44,187 bases of DNA from Bacteroidales bacterium (GTDB lineage Bacteria; Bacteroidota; Bacteroidia; Bacteroidales; UBA932), in assembly GCA_016283985.1 (NCBI GenBank), contig JAEENZ010000175.1, positions 1 to 44,187 on the forward strand, read 5' to 3'. Under the pieces are notes generated by a model. It worked only from the letters and a program-made list of their open reading frames with translations. It did no database searches and was not told where the DNA came from. Below, in pieces: positions 24,701-32,898 of this stretch (positions within the stretch are counted from its first letter, which is position 1; each line of letters opens with the position of its first letter). A program made the translations under genes and the position numbers.

Positions 24701-25974
24701 TTGAACCTGTCAGGATGCGCCCAGAGGCCCAGGGCGGGGTTGGAAATGTAGTAGATCTCTTCGCCGTCCGGCATTATGTTCCAGCCGTCCTTGAGGCTGG
24801 CGATGGGGTAGCGGGCCACCATCTCGTCGTAGCTGCAGTAGCCGAATCCTACACCCTCAATCTCCTCGCGTGTCATGCCCGGGCCGGGGCAGTAGGTTAT
24901 GGAGAAGCGGCCCTCGGACGAGCCGTGGATGAGGTGGGCGGATGCCCCAAGGTTTTCCTGCAGGTCGGCGTTCTCCTCTGTGCACTTCAGCGTGTGCGGA
25001 GTGCCCTTGTAGCCGTACTTGCGGATGAGACCGTCGATGGTCTTGTCTTCGCCGAATTCCTTCAGCGCGGGCGCGAGGATGATCAGTTCCGCCCCGTCGG
25101 CAAGTGCCATGCGGGTGCGGTAGATGGCCTTGTTGCCCAGCCAGGTGCTCTTGAACTCGTCCGGGTCGAGGTAGACCACGCACTTTTTTATGGGATGGTC
25201 CACCATGATGAAGTTGGTCTCCAGCGACAGGTCCGCAGCTTTCTGGAAGCACTCGAAATCGTCCCCGATGAAGAGGCCCTTGAGGTCCATCTTCCCGGTG
25301 GCTTCGTTCTTGGCCAGCACCGTAAGTACGTAGAATATAGGCAGTTGGCTGATGAAATGCTGCCGTGCGTATTCCAGGATGGCACGTACCGGACCGCCTG
25401 CGCGCCCCATGATGCGCTCCATGCCATAGGATGCGCCAACGAAGTGGCTCTTGTTGATGCCTTCGCTTCCACCTGCGCCCACGAATATGTTCTTGGTGTA
25501 GTTGGCCATGCCGATTACCTCGTGGGGCACCACCTGGCCTATGGAGAGGATCAGGTCGAAGGACGGATCCAGCAGTAGCTTGTTTACCTGCGCAGGCCAG
25601 TCGTAGTGCACCTTGCCTTCGGAAACTTCTTCCACGTAGGATGCCGGCACGGTGCCGACGGTCACCACGTCGTTGCGCCAGTCGTGCACGCGGAAGCGGT
25701 CCGCGGGCACATGCCCGAACATTGTCCTGATCTGATCCGGAGTCATGGGGGAGTGCGTGCCCAGGGCGGGCAGCACGTCGGTCAGCGCATCCCCGAAGTA
25801 GTCGTATACCATCTCGGTGATGGGCCCGGCGTAGGAATTGAACCTCGTGAAATCCGGCGGGATCGCGAGCACCCGCTTGCGGGCTCCCATGGAGTCGAAC
25901 ACCTGTTTGAGCACCGCACGCACTTCTTCCGGGCTGATGCAGTCGTTTTTCGAACCTCTGGCGTAATATAGCAT
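24697..25974 (-). CDS. LarA-family (DUF2088) lactate racemase homologue
   Basis: 425 residues from the ATG at 25974. The LarA family binds a nickel-pincer cofactor to racemise or epimerise 2-hydroxyacids. Visible features: IPPDFTRFNSYAG, the LPALGTHSPMT histidine motif, VVPHEVIGMANYTKNIFVGAGGSEGINKSHFVG containing the His and Lys expected to contact the cofactor, and a C-terminal LarA-type domain. No larB, larC or larE homologue is in the window. Translational coupling with pdxB hints at a hydroxyacid role, but this is inference. Confidence 0.82.
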   Translation of the reverse strand: MLYYARGSKNDCISPEEVRAVLKQVFDSMGARKRVLAIPPDFTRFNSYAGPITEMVYDYFGDALTDVLPALGTHSPMTPDQIRTMFGHVPADRFRVHDWRNDVVTVGTVPASYVEEVSEGKVHYDWPAQVNKLLLDPSFDLILSIGQVVPHEVIGMANYTKNIFVGAGGSEGINKSHFVGASYGMERIMGRAGGPVRAILEYARQHFISQLPIFYVLTVLAKNEATGKMDLKGLFIGDDFECFQKAADLSLETNFIMVDHPIKKCVVYLDPDEFKSTWLGNKAIYRTRMALADGAELIILAPALKEFGEDKTIDGLIRKYGYKGTPHTLKCTEENADLQENLGASAHLIHGSSEGRFSITYCPGPGMTREEIEGVGFGYCSYDEMVARYPIASLKDGWNIMPDGEEIYYISNPALGLWAHPDRFK

Positions 25975-25996
25975 TTGAGTAATGTTTCTCTTATTC

Positions 25997-26028
25997 GCAA
26001 AATTAGCAAAAAACGGTGTAATACACAA
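25997..26028 (-). promoter_or_regulatory. Bacteroidota promoter (-33 TTTG, 20 bp, -7 TAATTTTG)
   Basis: On the minus strand TTTG (26025-26028) and TAATTTTG (25997-26004) are 20 bp apart, matching both elements and the spacing of the Bacteroides consensus. The start codon at 25974 follows after 22 bases. Confidence 0.7.
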
Positions 26029-26065
26029 AGTGCAGAAATACTGTTGCGGATTCGGAACAAATCGT

Positions 26066-26073
26066 TATATTTG
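26066..26073 (+). promoter_or_regulatory. -7 promoter box TATATTTG for the AbrB-acyltransferase pair
   Basis: TAnnTTTG match 28 bases upstream of the AbrB-like ATG at 26102, divergent to the larA-like promoter. Confidence 0.5.
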
Positions 26074-26101
26074 TGGGAAATTTCTAACAAGTATAACTTT
26101 T

Positions 26102-26311
26102 ATGACTGAAAACGACGGCAAATACATCTTCGGTGTGGTGAAGGTGGGAGACAAGGGGCAGATCGTGATCCCGCGCGATGCCCGCAAGATCTACGACATC
26201 AAGCCGGGCGATGCCCTGATGGTCCTGGGAGACCAGAGAGGCATGGCCCTGCTCAAGACGGAAATATTTCAATCAGTAATAAACCAGGCCATGGAGGGCC
26301 TTTCCAAATGA
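26102..26311 (+). CDS. AbrB/MazE/SpoVT-type DNA-binding protein
   Basis: 69 residues from the ATG at 26102. The swapped-hairpin AbrB fold is evident in VVKVGDKGQIVIPRDARKIYDIKPGDALMVLGDQRGMALLK. A longer frame begins at 25982 but it crosses the promoter and is rejected. The stop overlaps the acyltransferase ATG by four bases, so the regulator probably controls its own two-gene operon; no MazF-like toxin is present, which argues against a toxin-antitoxin pair. Confidence 0.85.
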   Translation: MTENDGKYIFGVVKVGDKGQIVIPRDARKIYDIKPGDALMVLGDQRGMALLKTEIFQSVINQAMEGLSK

Positions 26312-27438
26312 GAAAGAATTGGTTGGACAACCTGCGTTGGGTAACGGTACTGCTCGTACTGTTCTATCACGTGATCTATTTCTATAACAACAAGGGCGTA
26401 TTCGGCGGCATAGGCGGATTCGGTCCGTATCCGGAATGGCATCAGTATCAGGATGTGGTCATGTACATCCTTTATCCATGGTTCATGCCCCTGCTCTTCA
26501 TACTGGCAGGCATCAGCGCACGCTATGCCCTGGAGAAGCATTCAGGCAAGGAGTGGTTCGGTACCCGCACGCGCAAGCTGCTGGTGCCCGGCACGATAGG
26601 CCTGTTCGTCTTCCAGTGGATGGTGGGTTATTTCAATACCGCCGTGGCCGCAAACGGAGCTCTGGACGGCGTGACGGGATTTGCCCGTCTGATCATGTTG
26701 GCCATCAGCGGCACGGGCCCGCTCTGGTTCATTCAGGATCTGTGGCTCTTCTCGCTGATCCTCCTGATCATCCGTCCTCTGGACAGGAAAAACCGCTTCC
26801 ACGACTGGTGCGGAAGGGTGTTCGGAGGCAAGGCCGGTATAGTCTGGATCATCCTTCTGGGCATACTTTTCTGGGCCGGAGAGCAGCTGATTATCAAGAA
26901 TCCCAGGCCGGAAAGCGCGGACGGGCTGTACAATCTCTACAAGCCCCTGTTCTACTTCATTCCGTTCCTGATGGGATACTTTATCTTTGCGAACGACAGC
27001 GTGCATGAGACCCTCGGCCGCGTGTGGGCGCCGCTTCTCGGCTGCGCAGTGGCGGTCGGTGGAGTGCTGATCGGAACCACCTTCGGACAGGACAACACCA
27101 CGCCTCAGTACCTCGGAAGCCCGCTGAACTGCCTCTACGGCTGGATGGCCTGCCTTGCCATGATGGCTTGGTTCAAGGCCAGGTTCGACCGCACCGGAGC
27201 CTTCGCAGGCTACATGACCCGCTCCAGCTTCGGCCTATATATAGTTCATTATCTGGTGATTGCCAGCCTGGGCTACATGATGAAGGTCTACACCCAGCTG
27301 CCGCCGCTGGCCATGTACGCCATACTCACGGTGGCAGTGTTCACACTGTCCCCGCTGATCTACGAAATCATCAGGCGTATCCCCGTCGTCCGCTGGTGCG
27401 TGCTGGGGGAGAAGAGGACTAAGGCATCCGGGAAATAA
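26308..27438 (+). CDS. Acyltransferase 3 family membrane protein
   Basis: 376 residues with about ten transmembrane helices. The N-terminus RKNWLDNLRWVTVLLVLFYHVIYFYNN has the conserved histidine of the OafA/Acyltransferase_3 family, followed by WFMPLLFILAGISARYAL. Such enzymes acylate surface glycans or lipids. It is coupled to an AbrB-like regulator and overlaps the convergent kinase gene by 20 bp at the 3' end. Confidence 0.85.
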   Translation: MRKNWLDNLRWVTVLLVLFYHVIYFYNNKGVFGGIGGFGPYPEWHQYQDVVMYILYPWFMPLLFILAGISARYALEKHSGKEWFGTRTRKLLVPGTIGLFVFQWMVGYFNTAVAANGALDGVTGFARLIMLAISGTGPLWFIQDLWLFSLILLIIRPLDRKNRFHDWCGRVFGGKAGIVWIILLGILFWAGEQLIIKNPRPESADGLYNLYKPLFYFIPFLMGYFIFANDSVHETLGRVWAPLLGCAVAVGGVLIGTTFGQDNTTPQYLGSPLNCLYGWMACLAMMAWFKARFDRTGAFAGYMTRSSFGLYIVHYLVIASLGYMMKVYTQLPPLAMYAILTVAVFTLSPLIYEIIRRIPVVRWCVLGEKRTKASGK

Positions 27439-28435
27439 TTTCTTCTTCCGTCACCAGGTTGAAGTCTCCCACGATGGAATTCTTCATCATCGCGGCGGCG
27501 GTACTGAAGTCAAGACAACGCTGGGACTGTCCCGGCCATTTCTGTGAGGCGTGGATGTAGGCTGCCACAAAGGCGTCCCCCACGCCCACGGAGTCTATTA
27601 TATCGTTGATGTCGAATATCTTGGTCCGGTAGATGGTGCCCTTGCACCAGAGCAGGGCGGAAAGGGTGTGGTGGCTGGTGGATATCTGGTTTCGAAGGCC
27701 CAGCATCATCTCCCCGCAATGAGGGAACTGGCGGTGCATCTCTTCAAAATACCGGCCGTAGGCCTCCATATCCAGTTGAGTATCTTCGAACATCCCGTCT
27801 TCCGGAATCTTGGGTACGCCCGTGGCCACCTCCCACTCGTCCTGGTCGCCGAAGATGTAGTCGCTGAACTGCATCAGGGCGTTCAGGGTGGTGTGGGCAT
27901 CCGCCCCCTCGTATTTCCAGAGGTTGCGTCGGTAGTTTATGTCGCAGGTGATGCGGAGGCCCATCTCGCGTGCCGTGCGAACCGCCTCGAAGGTGGCGTC
28001 GGCGGCAGATTGGGACACGGCGCAGGTGATGCCGGAGCAGTGGAAAGTGCCGGTGCGGCTGAAGATATCCTTCCAGGGGAACATGCCGGGCGCGGAAGAC
28101 CAGAAGGATGACCCTTCGCGGTCGTACACGACCAGGGCCTTGCGCATGTCAGCCGCCTTTTCGAAGTAGTAGGTGCCCAGGCGTCCTCCGCCGCGTACCA
28201 CGTCCGAAACATCGATGCCGTAGTACCTGAGCGTGCGCAGGCAGGCATCTCCCACCACGTTCTGGGGGATGCGGGAGACGTATCCTACCTCATTGCCGAG
28301 TGTGGCGAGGGATACGGCCACGTTGGCCTCGGAGCCGCCGAACTGGCCCTCCCACATACCTGTCTGTCCTATGCGGTTCGCCCCCGGCGGCGACCACCGC
28401 TGGAGGATCTCCCCGAAAGTAACGGTCTTTCCCAC
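27419..28435 (-). CDS. kdgK: PfkB-family carbohydrate kinase, KdgK-like
   Basis: 338 residues with a GTG start directly after the stop of the upstream gene. The N-terminal FGEILQRWSPPG, GGSEANVAVSLATLG and VGYVSRIPQNVVGDACLRTLRYYGIDV are typical of 2-keto-3-deoxygluconate kinases, as is DINYRRNLW. The catalytic loop reads DSVGVGDAFVAA, where the usual form is D-T-x-GAGD; the catalytic Asp and anion-hole Gly residues are kept but Val replaces Ala. Likely phosphorylates KDG or a related sugar in uronate catabolism. Confidence 0.85.
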   Translation of the reverse strand: MGKTVTFGEILQRWSPPGANRIGQTGMWEGQFGGSEANVAVSLATLGNEVGYVSRIPQNVVGDACLRTLRYYGIDVSDVVRGGGRLGTYYFEKAADMRKALVVYDREGSSFWSSAPGMFPWKDIFSRTGTFHCSGITCAVSQSAADATFEAVRTAREMGLRITCDINYRRNLWKYEGADAHTTLNALMQFSDYIFGDQDEWEVATGVPKIPEDGMFEDTQLDMEAYGRYFEEMHRQFPHCGEMMLGLRNQISTSHHTLSALLWCKGTIYRTKIFDINDIIDSVGVGDAFVAAYIHASQKWPGQSQRCLDFSTAAAMMKNSIVGDFNLVTEEEIISRMP

Positions 28436-28984
28436 TTACTGCTGTTTGGGATGGATCTTCTTGTAGATCTTGAGTGTTGAAAGAAGGCTGCCGAATTCGG
28501 TCTTGCTGATGTGCGTGGCGCGAACTATGCCTTGGCTTCCGGTAGGAAGGCTGAATTCGAGGATCTTGGATGTGAGAAGCCTTCTGGAAGTGACGGTTAT
28601 GGTAACGGGATCCCCGGTAGGGTATGCAACGCTGAAGAGTCCTGTGAGTTCCTTTTCAGTGAGTCTCTCTTCCTTGAACCAGGTTTTGATCTCTTCCATC
28701 TTGGCAATGGCTTCCTTGAGAGTGCCTCCAAGGGGAACGAAAAGCTCGAAAGCGGGATCGAAATCCACCTGTATGATATCGGTGCCGACACCGAGGTGCC
28801 CGAGCGAAAGATAATACATGCGCGGGTCTTCGTCATTCATGTAGAAAACTTCCATTTCGATCGCATCGATCGCGGTATCGTTTTCAAGCTGGGCAATCTC
28901 TATCCTGGGACGGAGAACCTTGTTTTGTGAAAAGCCTGCGATTGCAACGAAGATGAGTGCAAGGGTGAGGAAAAAGCGTTTCAT
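28436..28984 (-). CDS. Small exported protein of unknown function
   Basis: 182 residues from the ATG at 28984. A signal peptide (MKRFFLTLALIFVAIAGFSQ) is followed by a beta-rich domain of no family I recognise. It includes a segment DPAFELFVPLGGTLKEAIAKMEEIKTWFKEE and ends KIYKKIHPKQQ. Its stop abuts the KdgK-like GTG, so the two may be co-transcribed. The promoter at 29013-29042 serves it. Confidence 0.7.
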   Translation of the reverse strand: MKRFFLTLALIFVAIAGFSQNKVLRPRIEIAQLENDTAIDAIEMEVFYMNDEDPRMYYLSLGHLGVGTDIIQVDFDPAFELFVPLGGTLKEAIAKMEEIKTWFKEERLTEKELTGLFSVAYPTGDPVTITVTSRRLLTSKILEFSLPTGSQGIVRATHISKTEFGSLLSTLKIYKKIHPKQQ

Positions 28985-29012
28985 ATTCCGGTCTGTTTCA
29001 ATGTTCAATGTG

Positions 29013-29042
29013 CAAATATACAAATTACGCTCCTAAAACAAA
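29013..29042 (-). promoter_or_regulatory. Bacteroidota promoter (-33 TTTG, 18 bp, -7 TATATTTG)
   Basis: Minus strand TTTG (29039-29042) and TATATTTG (29013-29020), 18 bp apart, 28 bases before the start codon at 28984. Confidence 0.65.
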
Positions 29043-29050
29043 AAAAGTGT

Positions 29051-29058
29051 TATCTTCG
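29051..29058 (+). promoter_or_regulatory. -7-like box TATCTTCG for the outer-membrane protein gene
   Basis: One mismatch from TAnnTTTG, 33 bases before the ATG at 29092 and divergent to the promoter at 29013-29042. Confidence 0.4.
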
Positions 29059-29091
29059 TGCAAGATTCAACGGAATAGGGATTTCCTGAAT

Positions 29092-29715
29092 ATGAAACGA
29101 TTTGTGATCCTTTTGTCAGTACTGATCCTTGCCTTCAGCAACCCGATGGCCGCGCAGGTCAGCGCAGGAGCGGGCTATCTGAAAACACACGTGTCCGGCG
29201 AAAATGACACGTGCTCCGGAGATGGTTTCTATATGGGCCTGTCTTACCGGATTCCCCTTATCGGCAGTTTCTCTTTGGCTCCGGGCCTGTATTTTACAAG
29301 GATAGAAGAATCCGGGGGAGCATTTGTCTTTGATGACACTGTGATCTACAGTGACTATTTCATCGAAAAGGCCCTGGTCGTTCCGCTGAATCTGCAATGG
29401 AGCGTCGACTTCCCGTACGGAATCCGGGGCCTCATCCATGCCGGCCCTTCCGTACAGTACGGGCTTCAATGCCAGTCCCCGTCCGGCTCATACAATGTCC
29501 CTGACAAAGATATCTATGACGAAGACTATGGCTTTGCCCACCGTCGCTGGAACGTCCTGGCAGGTGCGGGTTTAGGGCTGTCTTTCCCTTTCAAAGCCAC
29601 ATCGCGGCTTTTCGTAACCGCCGGTTGGGATTATGGTTTTGTGAACCTGTTCGTGAATCCCAATCTCAATTCCAACCGCTCACTCTGGAAAGTTGGGCTT
29701 GGTTTGGAATTCTAG
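29092..29715 (+). CDS. Small outer-membrane beta-barrel protein
   Basis: 207 residues from the ATG at 29092. Signal peptide MKRFVILLSVLILAFSNPMAAQ, then alternating amphipathic strands (SAGAGYLKTHV, FYMGLSYRIPL, FSLAPGLYFTRIEE, FVTAGWDYGFVNLF) ending in VGLGLEF, a C-terminal aromatic beta-signal. This is the PorT/OmpW-like eight-strand barrel pattern common in Bacteroidota. No further function can be assigned. Confidence 0.8.
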   Translation: MKRFVILLSVLILAFSNPMAAQVSAGAGYLKTHVSGENDTCSGDGFYMGLSYRIPLIGSFSLAPGLYFTRIEESGGAFVFDDTVIYSDYFIEKALVVPLNLQWSVDFPYGIRGLIHAGPSVQYGLQCQSPSGSYNVPDKDIYDEDYGFAHRRWNVLAGAGLGLSFPFKATSRLFVTAGWDYGFVNLFVNPNLNSNRSLWKVGLGLEF

Positions 29716-29781
29716 GCTGCCGGAGTATTGAACCTTTGGCTGTGTTTTGCATCTAATTCATAAACACAGATCCAAACCCTT

Positions 29782-31776
29782 ATGAAATCTCATCCGCTCC
29801 GAACCATTGTTTTAGCATTGGCCTGCTCTTCCTTTTGTCTTGAAATGAATGCCCAGCGCATCGTATGTGACGAAACCTGCAAACTGGCCGATGCTCCGCC
29901 GGCAACAGCGGCTGCTGTTTCCCCTAAACCATCACAGACAAAACCAGCCGCATCCACAAAGAAATCGACCGTTACTGCGGCACCTGTAGTAAAGGAGGAG
30001 CCCGGCTTTGCCGTAGTCAGTCCCGTCGGCCGATCCTCTGTGAAGATGATTCAGCAGGCTCCGAGGCTCCAGACGCTGGACGGAAAGACCATTGCCGTGG
30101 TTGGCGTAAGTTTTATGACAAGAGTTACCCATCCTGAAATCAAACGGCTCATTCTAGAGAATCATCCGTCAGCAAAGGTCATCCTCCTGGATGAAATCGG
30201 CATCGCCGGTCCTTATCCAGCCCCTGGTGTGACACGAAAGGCAAAAGAAGAGTTCCAGGCAAAACTGAAGTCGATGGGAGTAGATGCCGTTATCTCCGGA
30301 AATGGAGGCTGTGGCCTTTGCACCCCCAAGGAGACTGGTTCCTGCATCGCAGCCGAGTATCTTGGCATCCCTTCCGTGATTATCGCGGGACCCGGCTTTG
30401 TGGACCAGGCTAAATATACGGCTCTCAACAACGGCGTTCCCGTGATGCGGGTGGCGCAGTACCCGGGTGCATTCGCAACCCATACGGCCGATGAACTGAT
30501 TAAGAATACGCGCGAAATCCTTTGGCCGCAGATCGTGGAGGCGCTCACCAAGCCCATTAGCGAAGAAGAACGTTCGGCCGGCATTTCCGGAAACAAGGGT
30601 GATATCCGTGACGATGCCTTCTTCGGAACGTTGGATGAAGTCAATGAATACTTTAAGGAAATGAAGTGGTCCGACGGTCTCCCCATCGTTCCGCCAACGT
30701 TCGAGAAAGTGGAGTCTTTCTTGAAATTTGCCGATATGAAGTGGGATGAGACCGTCGCCATTCTCCCCATCGCGCACAGGGACACGAAGGTCTGGCACGT
30801 GGCCGTGAATGCCGTTATGGCTGGCTGCAAACCGGAATACATGCCTATTCTGATTGCGCTGACGAAGGGCCTTGGAGACGGAAATTTCCGCCGAACCCTT
30901 GCCAGTACGCACGCCTGGATTCCCTATAGCTGGCTCAATGGACCGGTGGCACGGCAACTCGGCATAGACAGTGGTCAGGGGCAAATCAACGAGGCTGCCA
31001 ATATGGCCATCGGCCGTTTCATGAATTTGGCTTTGATGAATCTTTGTGGCTATTACGTAAAGCAGGACAGGATGGGCACCTTCGGCTATCCGATGTCCTG
31101 GTGTATGGTGGAGGACGATGCCGCCTGCCTTCGTATCGGCTGGAAGCCATATCACGTCCGCAAAGGATTCGACATCAACGACAATACCATCACCCTGGGT
31201 TCGACGCTGCTTTGGGGCAATAATATGGCACCCTCTACGACCAATCCCCAGAAGGTGATGGAACTCATAGCCTGGGACATCAGCGAGCGCAGTCAGTTCG
31301 CCCTGGGCAGCGGCCGCCAGTTCACCTTCCGCACAATCTTGATGACGGAACCGGTGGCGGCCATTCTTGCTGGGAGATACAGGAGTCCGGAAGCACTGGA
31401 GAAGGTCCTGATTGATGAATCCCGCCGCCCGGTGAAAGAAAGGGCTTTTGCCAACTATTATGCAAATCCGGGCGGAGCCAAAGACGGCGGCCAGCATAAT
31501 CTAAGGCAGTATCAGGGCCATATCCGCAAGGATGAAGGTGGCGAAATGACACCCACCCCGGAATGGTACGATTCTCCCGAAAGCGAGCAGATGACCATCC
31601 CCACCATGAAGCGCGGAATGACAGCCTTCCTCATCACCGGTGATGCGGCCCGCAACAAGGTGCAGACTATGCCTGGAGGTGGATATGCTACTGTCAAGAT
31701 TGAACTGCCCCGTGCCTGGGACAAGCTGATGGCGGAACTTGGGTATCAGCCACTTAAAGAGTATTACATTGATTAG
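29782..31776 (+). CDS. Exported two-domain protein: UGSC-like domain fused to a conserved second domain
   Basis: 664 residues. Signal peptide (ends EMNAQ), a short Cys pair (IVCDETCKL), an Ala/Pro/Lys linker (about 37-72), then domain 1 (about 78-270): LQTLDGKTIAVVGVSF, ISGNGGCGLCTPKETGSC, GIPSVIIAGPGFV, YPGAFATHTADELI. This closely resembles the UGSC (seleno)protein family, with Cys177 (TGT codon) at the selenocysteine position, giving a CGLC motif. Domain 2 (about 285-664) starts MKWSDGLPIVPPTFEKVE and has VNAVMAGCKPEYMPILIALTKGL; I recall such proteins as separate neighbours of UGSC genes, but that is memory, not shown here. A second copy begins at 43432. Periplasmic thiol chemistry is an inference. 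Confidence 0.6.
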   Translation: MKSHPLRTIVLALACSSFCLEMNAQRIVCDETCKLADAPPATAAAVSPKPSQTKPAASTKKSTVTAAPVVKEEPGFAVVSPVGRSSVKMIQQAPRLQTLDGKTIAVVGVSFMTRVTHPEIKRLILENHPSAKVILLDEIGIAGPYPAPGVTRKAKEEFQAKLKSMGVDAVISGNGGCGLCTPKETGSCIAAEYLGIPSVIIAGPGFVDQAKYTALNNGVPVMRVAQYPGAFATHTADELIKNTREILWPQIVEALTKPISEEERSAGISGNKGDIRDDAFFGTLDEVNEYFKEMKWSDGLPIVPPTFEKVESFLKFADMKWDETVAILPIAHRDTKVWHVAVNAVMAGCKPEYMPILIALTKGLGDGNFRRTLASTHAWIPYSWLNGPVARQLGIDSGQGQINEAANMAIGRFMNLALMNLCGYYVKQDRMGTFGYPMSWCMVEDDAACLRIGWKPYHVRKGFDINDNTITLGSTLLWGNNMAPSTTNPQKVMELIAWDISERSQFALGSGRQFTFRTILMTEPVAAILAGRYRSPEALEKVLIDESRRPVKERAFANYYANPGGAKDGGQHNLRQYQGHIRKDEGGEMTPTPEWYDSPESEQMTIPTMKRGMTAFLITGDAARNKVQTMPGGGYATVKIELPRAWDKLMAELGYQPLKEYYID

Positions 31777-31781
31777 AGACT

Positions 31782-32444
31782 GTGAGGAAGGCCCTGTATA
31801 TCGGTAGTTTTCTATTGGCTCTCTCCCTGCAGCTTTCGGCGCAGGAAGTGCTCAGCCCGGCCAGAATTCAGGCAAGGGCAAATCGGAGGCATTTGCCTTC
31901 GCTGGGGCTTCCGATACGGACGGATGGGGGATTTGATGCCATCGTCCGTTACCGGGATGAGCGTTGGGAAGGCTCCGATTCACTTAGGGCAGTCCCATGC
32001 TGGACAATGTGGGAGATGATGCCTGACAGCCCCTCAGTACCTGAGCATCTCGGCGCCATCCTCTCATTATGCCGCAGCTGGGCGGCCGAGAAGCCGAAAG
32101 GGCCTGTCGATATAGTCTATGGGCCATTTAAAGGTGGATGGTTTGTCTCCATGTGCAGGAAAACCCAAAGCCGACTGGGGTGGAAATCCATTGCGTTTTT
32201 GATTCCACCGGACGGAATAGGGGAAGGTAAGAGCACCTACGATTATAGCCACAGCATTAACTGGCTGGAGCATCAGATCAGTTACAATCTGTATCCCAAA
32301 TTGCCAGTATATCTTCAGGAAATCATTGAAGAAATGACAGCCATGGAACTGCTATGTCCTTTCCAGGAATTCGATCCTGCCATGAATGAACGTCCGGAAC
32401 AGGAAATAGACTATGACTGGGAGGCCGATTCCCGAGAACCATAG
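31782..32444 (+). CDS. Exported protein of unknown function
   Basis: 220 residues, GTG start five bases after the stop of the UGSC-like gene, so very likely in the same transcript. A signal peptide MRKALYIGSFLLALSLQLSAQ is evident. The rest contains no motif I recognise: a charged start, WTMWEMMPDSPSVPEHLGAI, VDIVYGPFKGGWFVSMCRK, and an acidic C-terminus. Function unknown; possibly a partner of the upstream protein. Confidence 0.65.
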   Translation: MRKALYIGSFLLALSLQLSAQEVLSPARIQARANRRHLPSLGLPIRTDGGFDAIVRYRDERWEGSDSLRAVPCWTMWEMMPDSPSVPEHLGAILSLCRSWAAEKPKGPVDIVYGPFKGGWFVSMCRKTQSRLGWKSIAFLIPPDGIGEGKSTYDYSHSINWLEHQISYNLYPKLPVYLQEIIEEMTAMELLCPFQEFDPAMNERPEQEIDYDWEADSREP

Positions 32445-32476
32445 ATTCTTTAAATGAGCGCATCAGCGCGAACGGC

Positions 32477-32542
32477 GGAGGCCAGTCCGCAACGGGTAAG
32501 GTCGAATTCTATGCCCGGGACCTTACCGGCATTTCGGCCTCC
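32477..32542. repeat. Interrupted inverted repeat downstream of the 31782-32444 gene
   Basis: GGAGGCC (32477-32483) pairs with GGCCTCC (32536-32542) and GGTAAGGTC (32495-32503) pairs with GACCTTACC (32519-32527), forming a two-part stem. No T-run follows, so an ordinary intrinsic terminator is unlikely. A third partial copy GGGTAAGGT follows at about 32557. It lies in the 443-base stretch without an intact gene (32445-32887). Confidence 0.5.
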
Positions 32543-32709
32543 CAGCCACTTCTGGCGGGTAAGGTGTCGCCCCTAAAAATCGACCTTGCCCAAAACCACG
32601 TCAGGATTTGTGATAGAAGCTGGATGATCTTGCGCAATATGTTGAAAATCAGGGAATACTTTGCAGACGAAAAGAGAACTGTGTTCTATATGCAGACGCT
32701 CAAAGATGA

Positions 32710-32898
32710 CACACGACCACGCGTGACATAGCCCGTGAAGCGGGAATCAACTTGAGCAATCTGTACCACTACGGGCGCTTCATGACTCCCTTGGAAGCCA
32801 AAAAAATAATCGCAACCGGGCCCTGGCAGATTACACCAAAGAGCCCCGGCACACAGGGCACCGGGGCTGACAGAAAGAAAAGAACGGTTATCGTTTAA
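32710..32898 (+). pseudogene. Fragment of a TetR-type regulator (degenerate)
   Basis: The frame from 32710 to the TAA at 32896-32898 reads TTTRDIAREAGINLSNLYHYG, which is the recognition helix region of TetR-family repressors (helix 2-turn-helix 3), then loses similarity. The frame is preceded by an in-frame TGA and lacks the N-terminal helix 1 and the ligand domain. Another frame just upstream (about 32592-32735) reads like the end of a helical protein. The region 32445-32887 therefore looks like decayed regulator sequence. It overlaps the terminator and the 3' end of the gene on the other strand. Confidence 0.45.
32842..32868 (-). terminator. Strong GC-rich hairpin after the M49-like/DASS operon
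   Basis: AGCCCCGG (32861-32868 on the minus strand) pairs with CCGGGGCT (32842-32849) around 11 nt, 19 bases beyond the stop at 32888. The following minus-strand sequence is CTTTGG, only a short U-tract, so terminator efficiency is uncertain. Confidence 0.55.

Noticed and set aside
26102..26311. AbrB-like gene as antitoxin of a toxin-antitoxin pair
   Set aside because: The adjacent genes are a membrane acyltransferase and a LarA homologue; no small toxin frame is present.
30304..30330. Possible selenocysteine in the UGSC-like motif
   Set aside because: The codon is TGT, not TGA, in both copies, so the site is plain cysteine.
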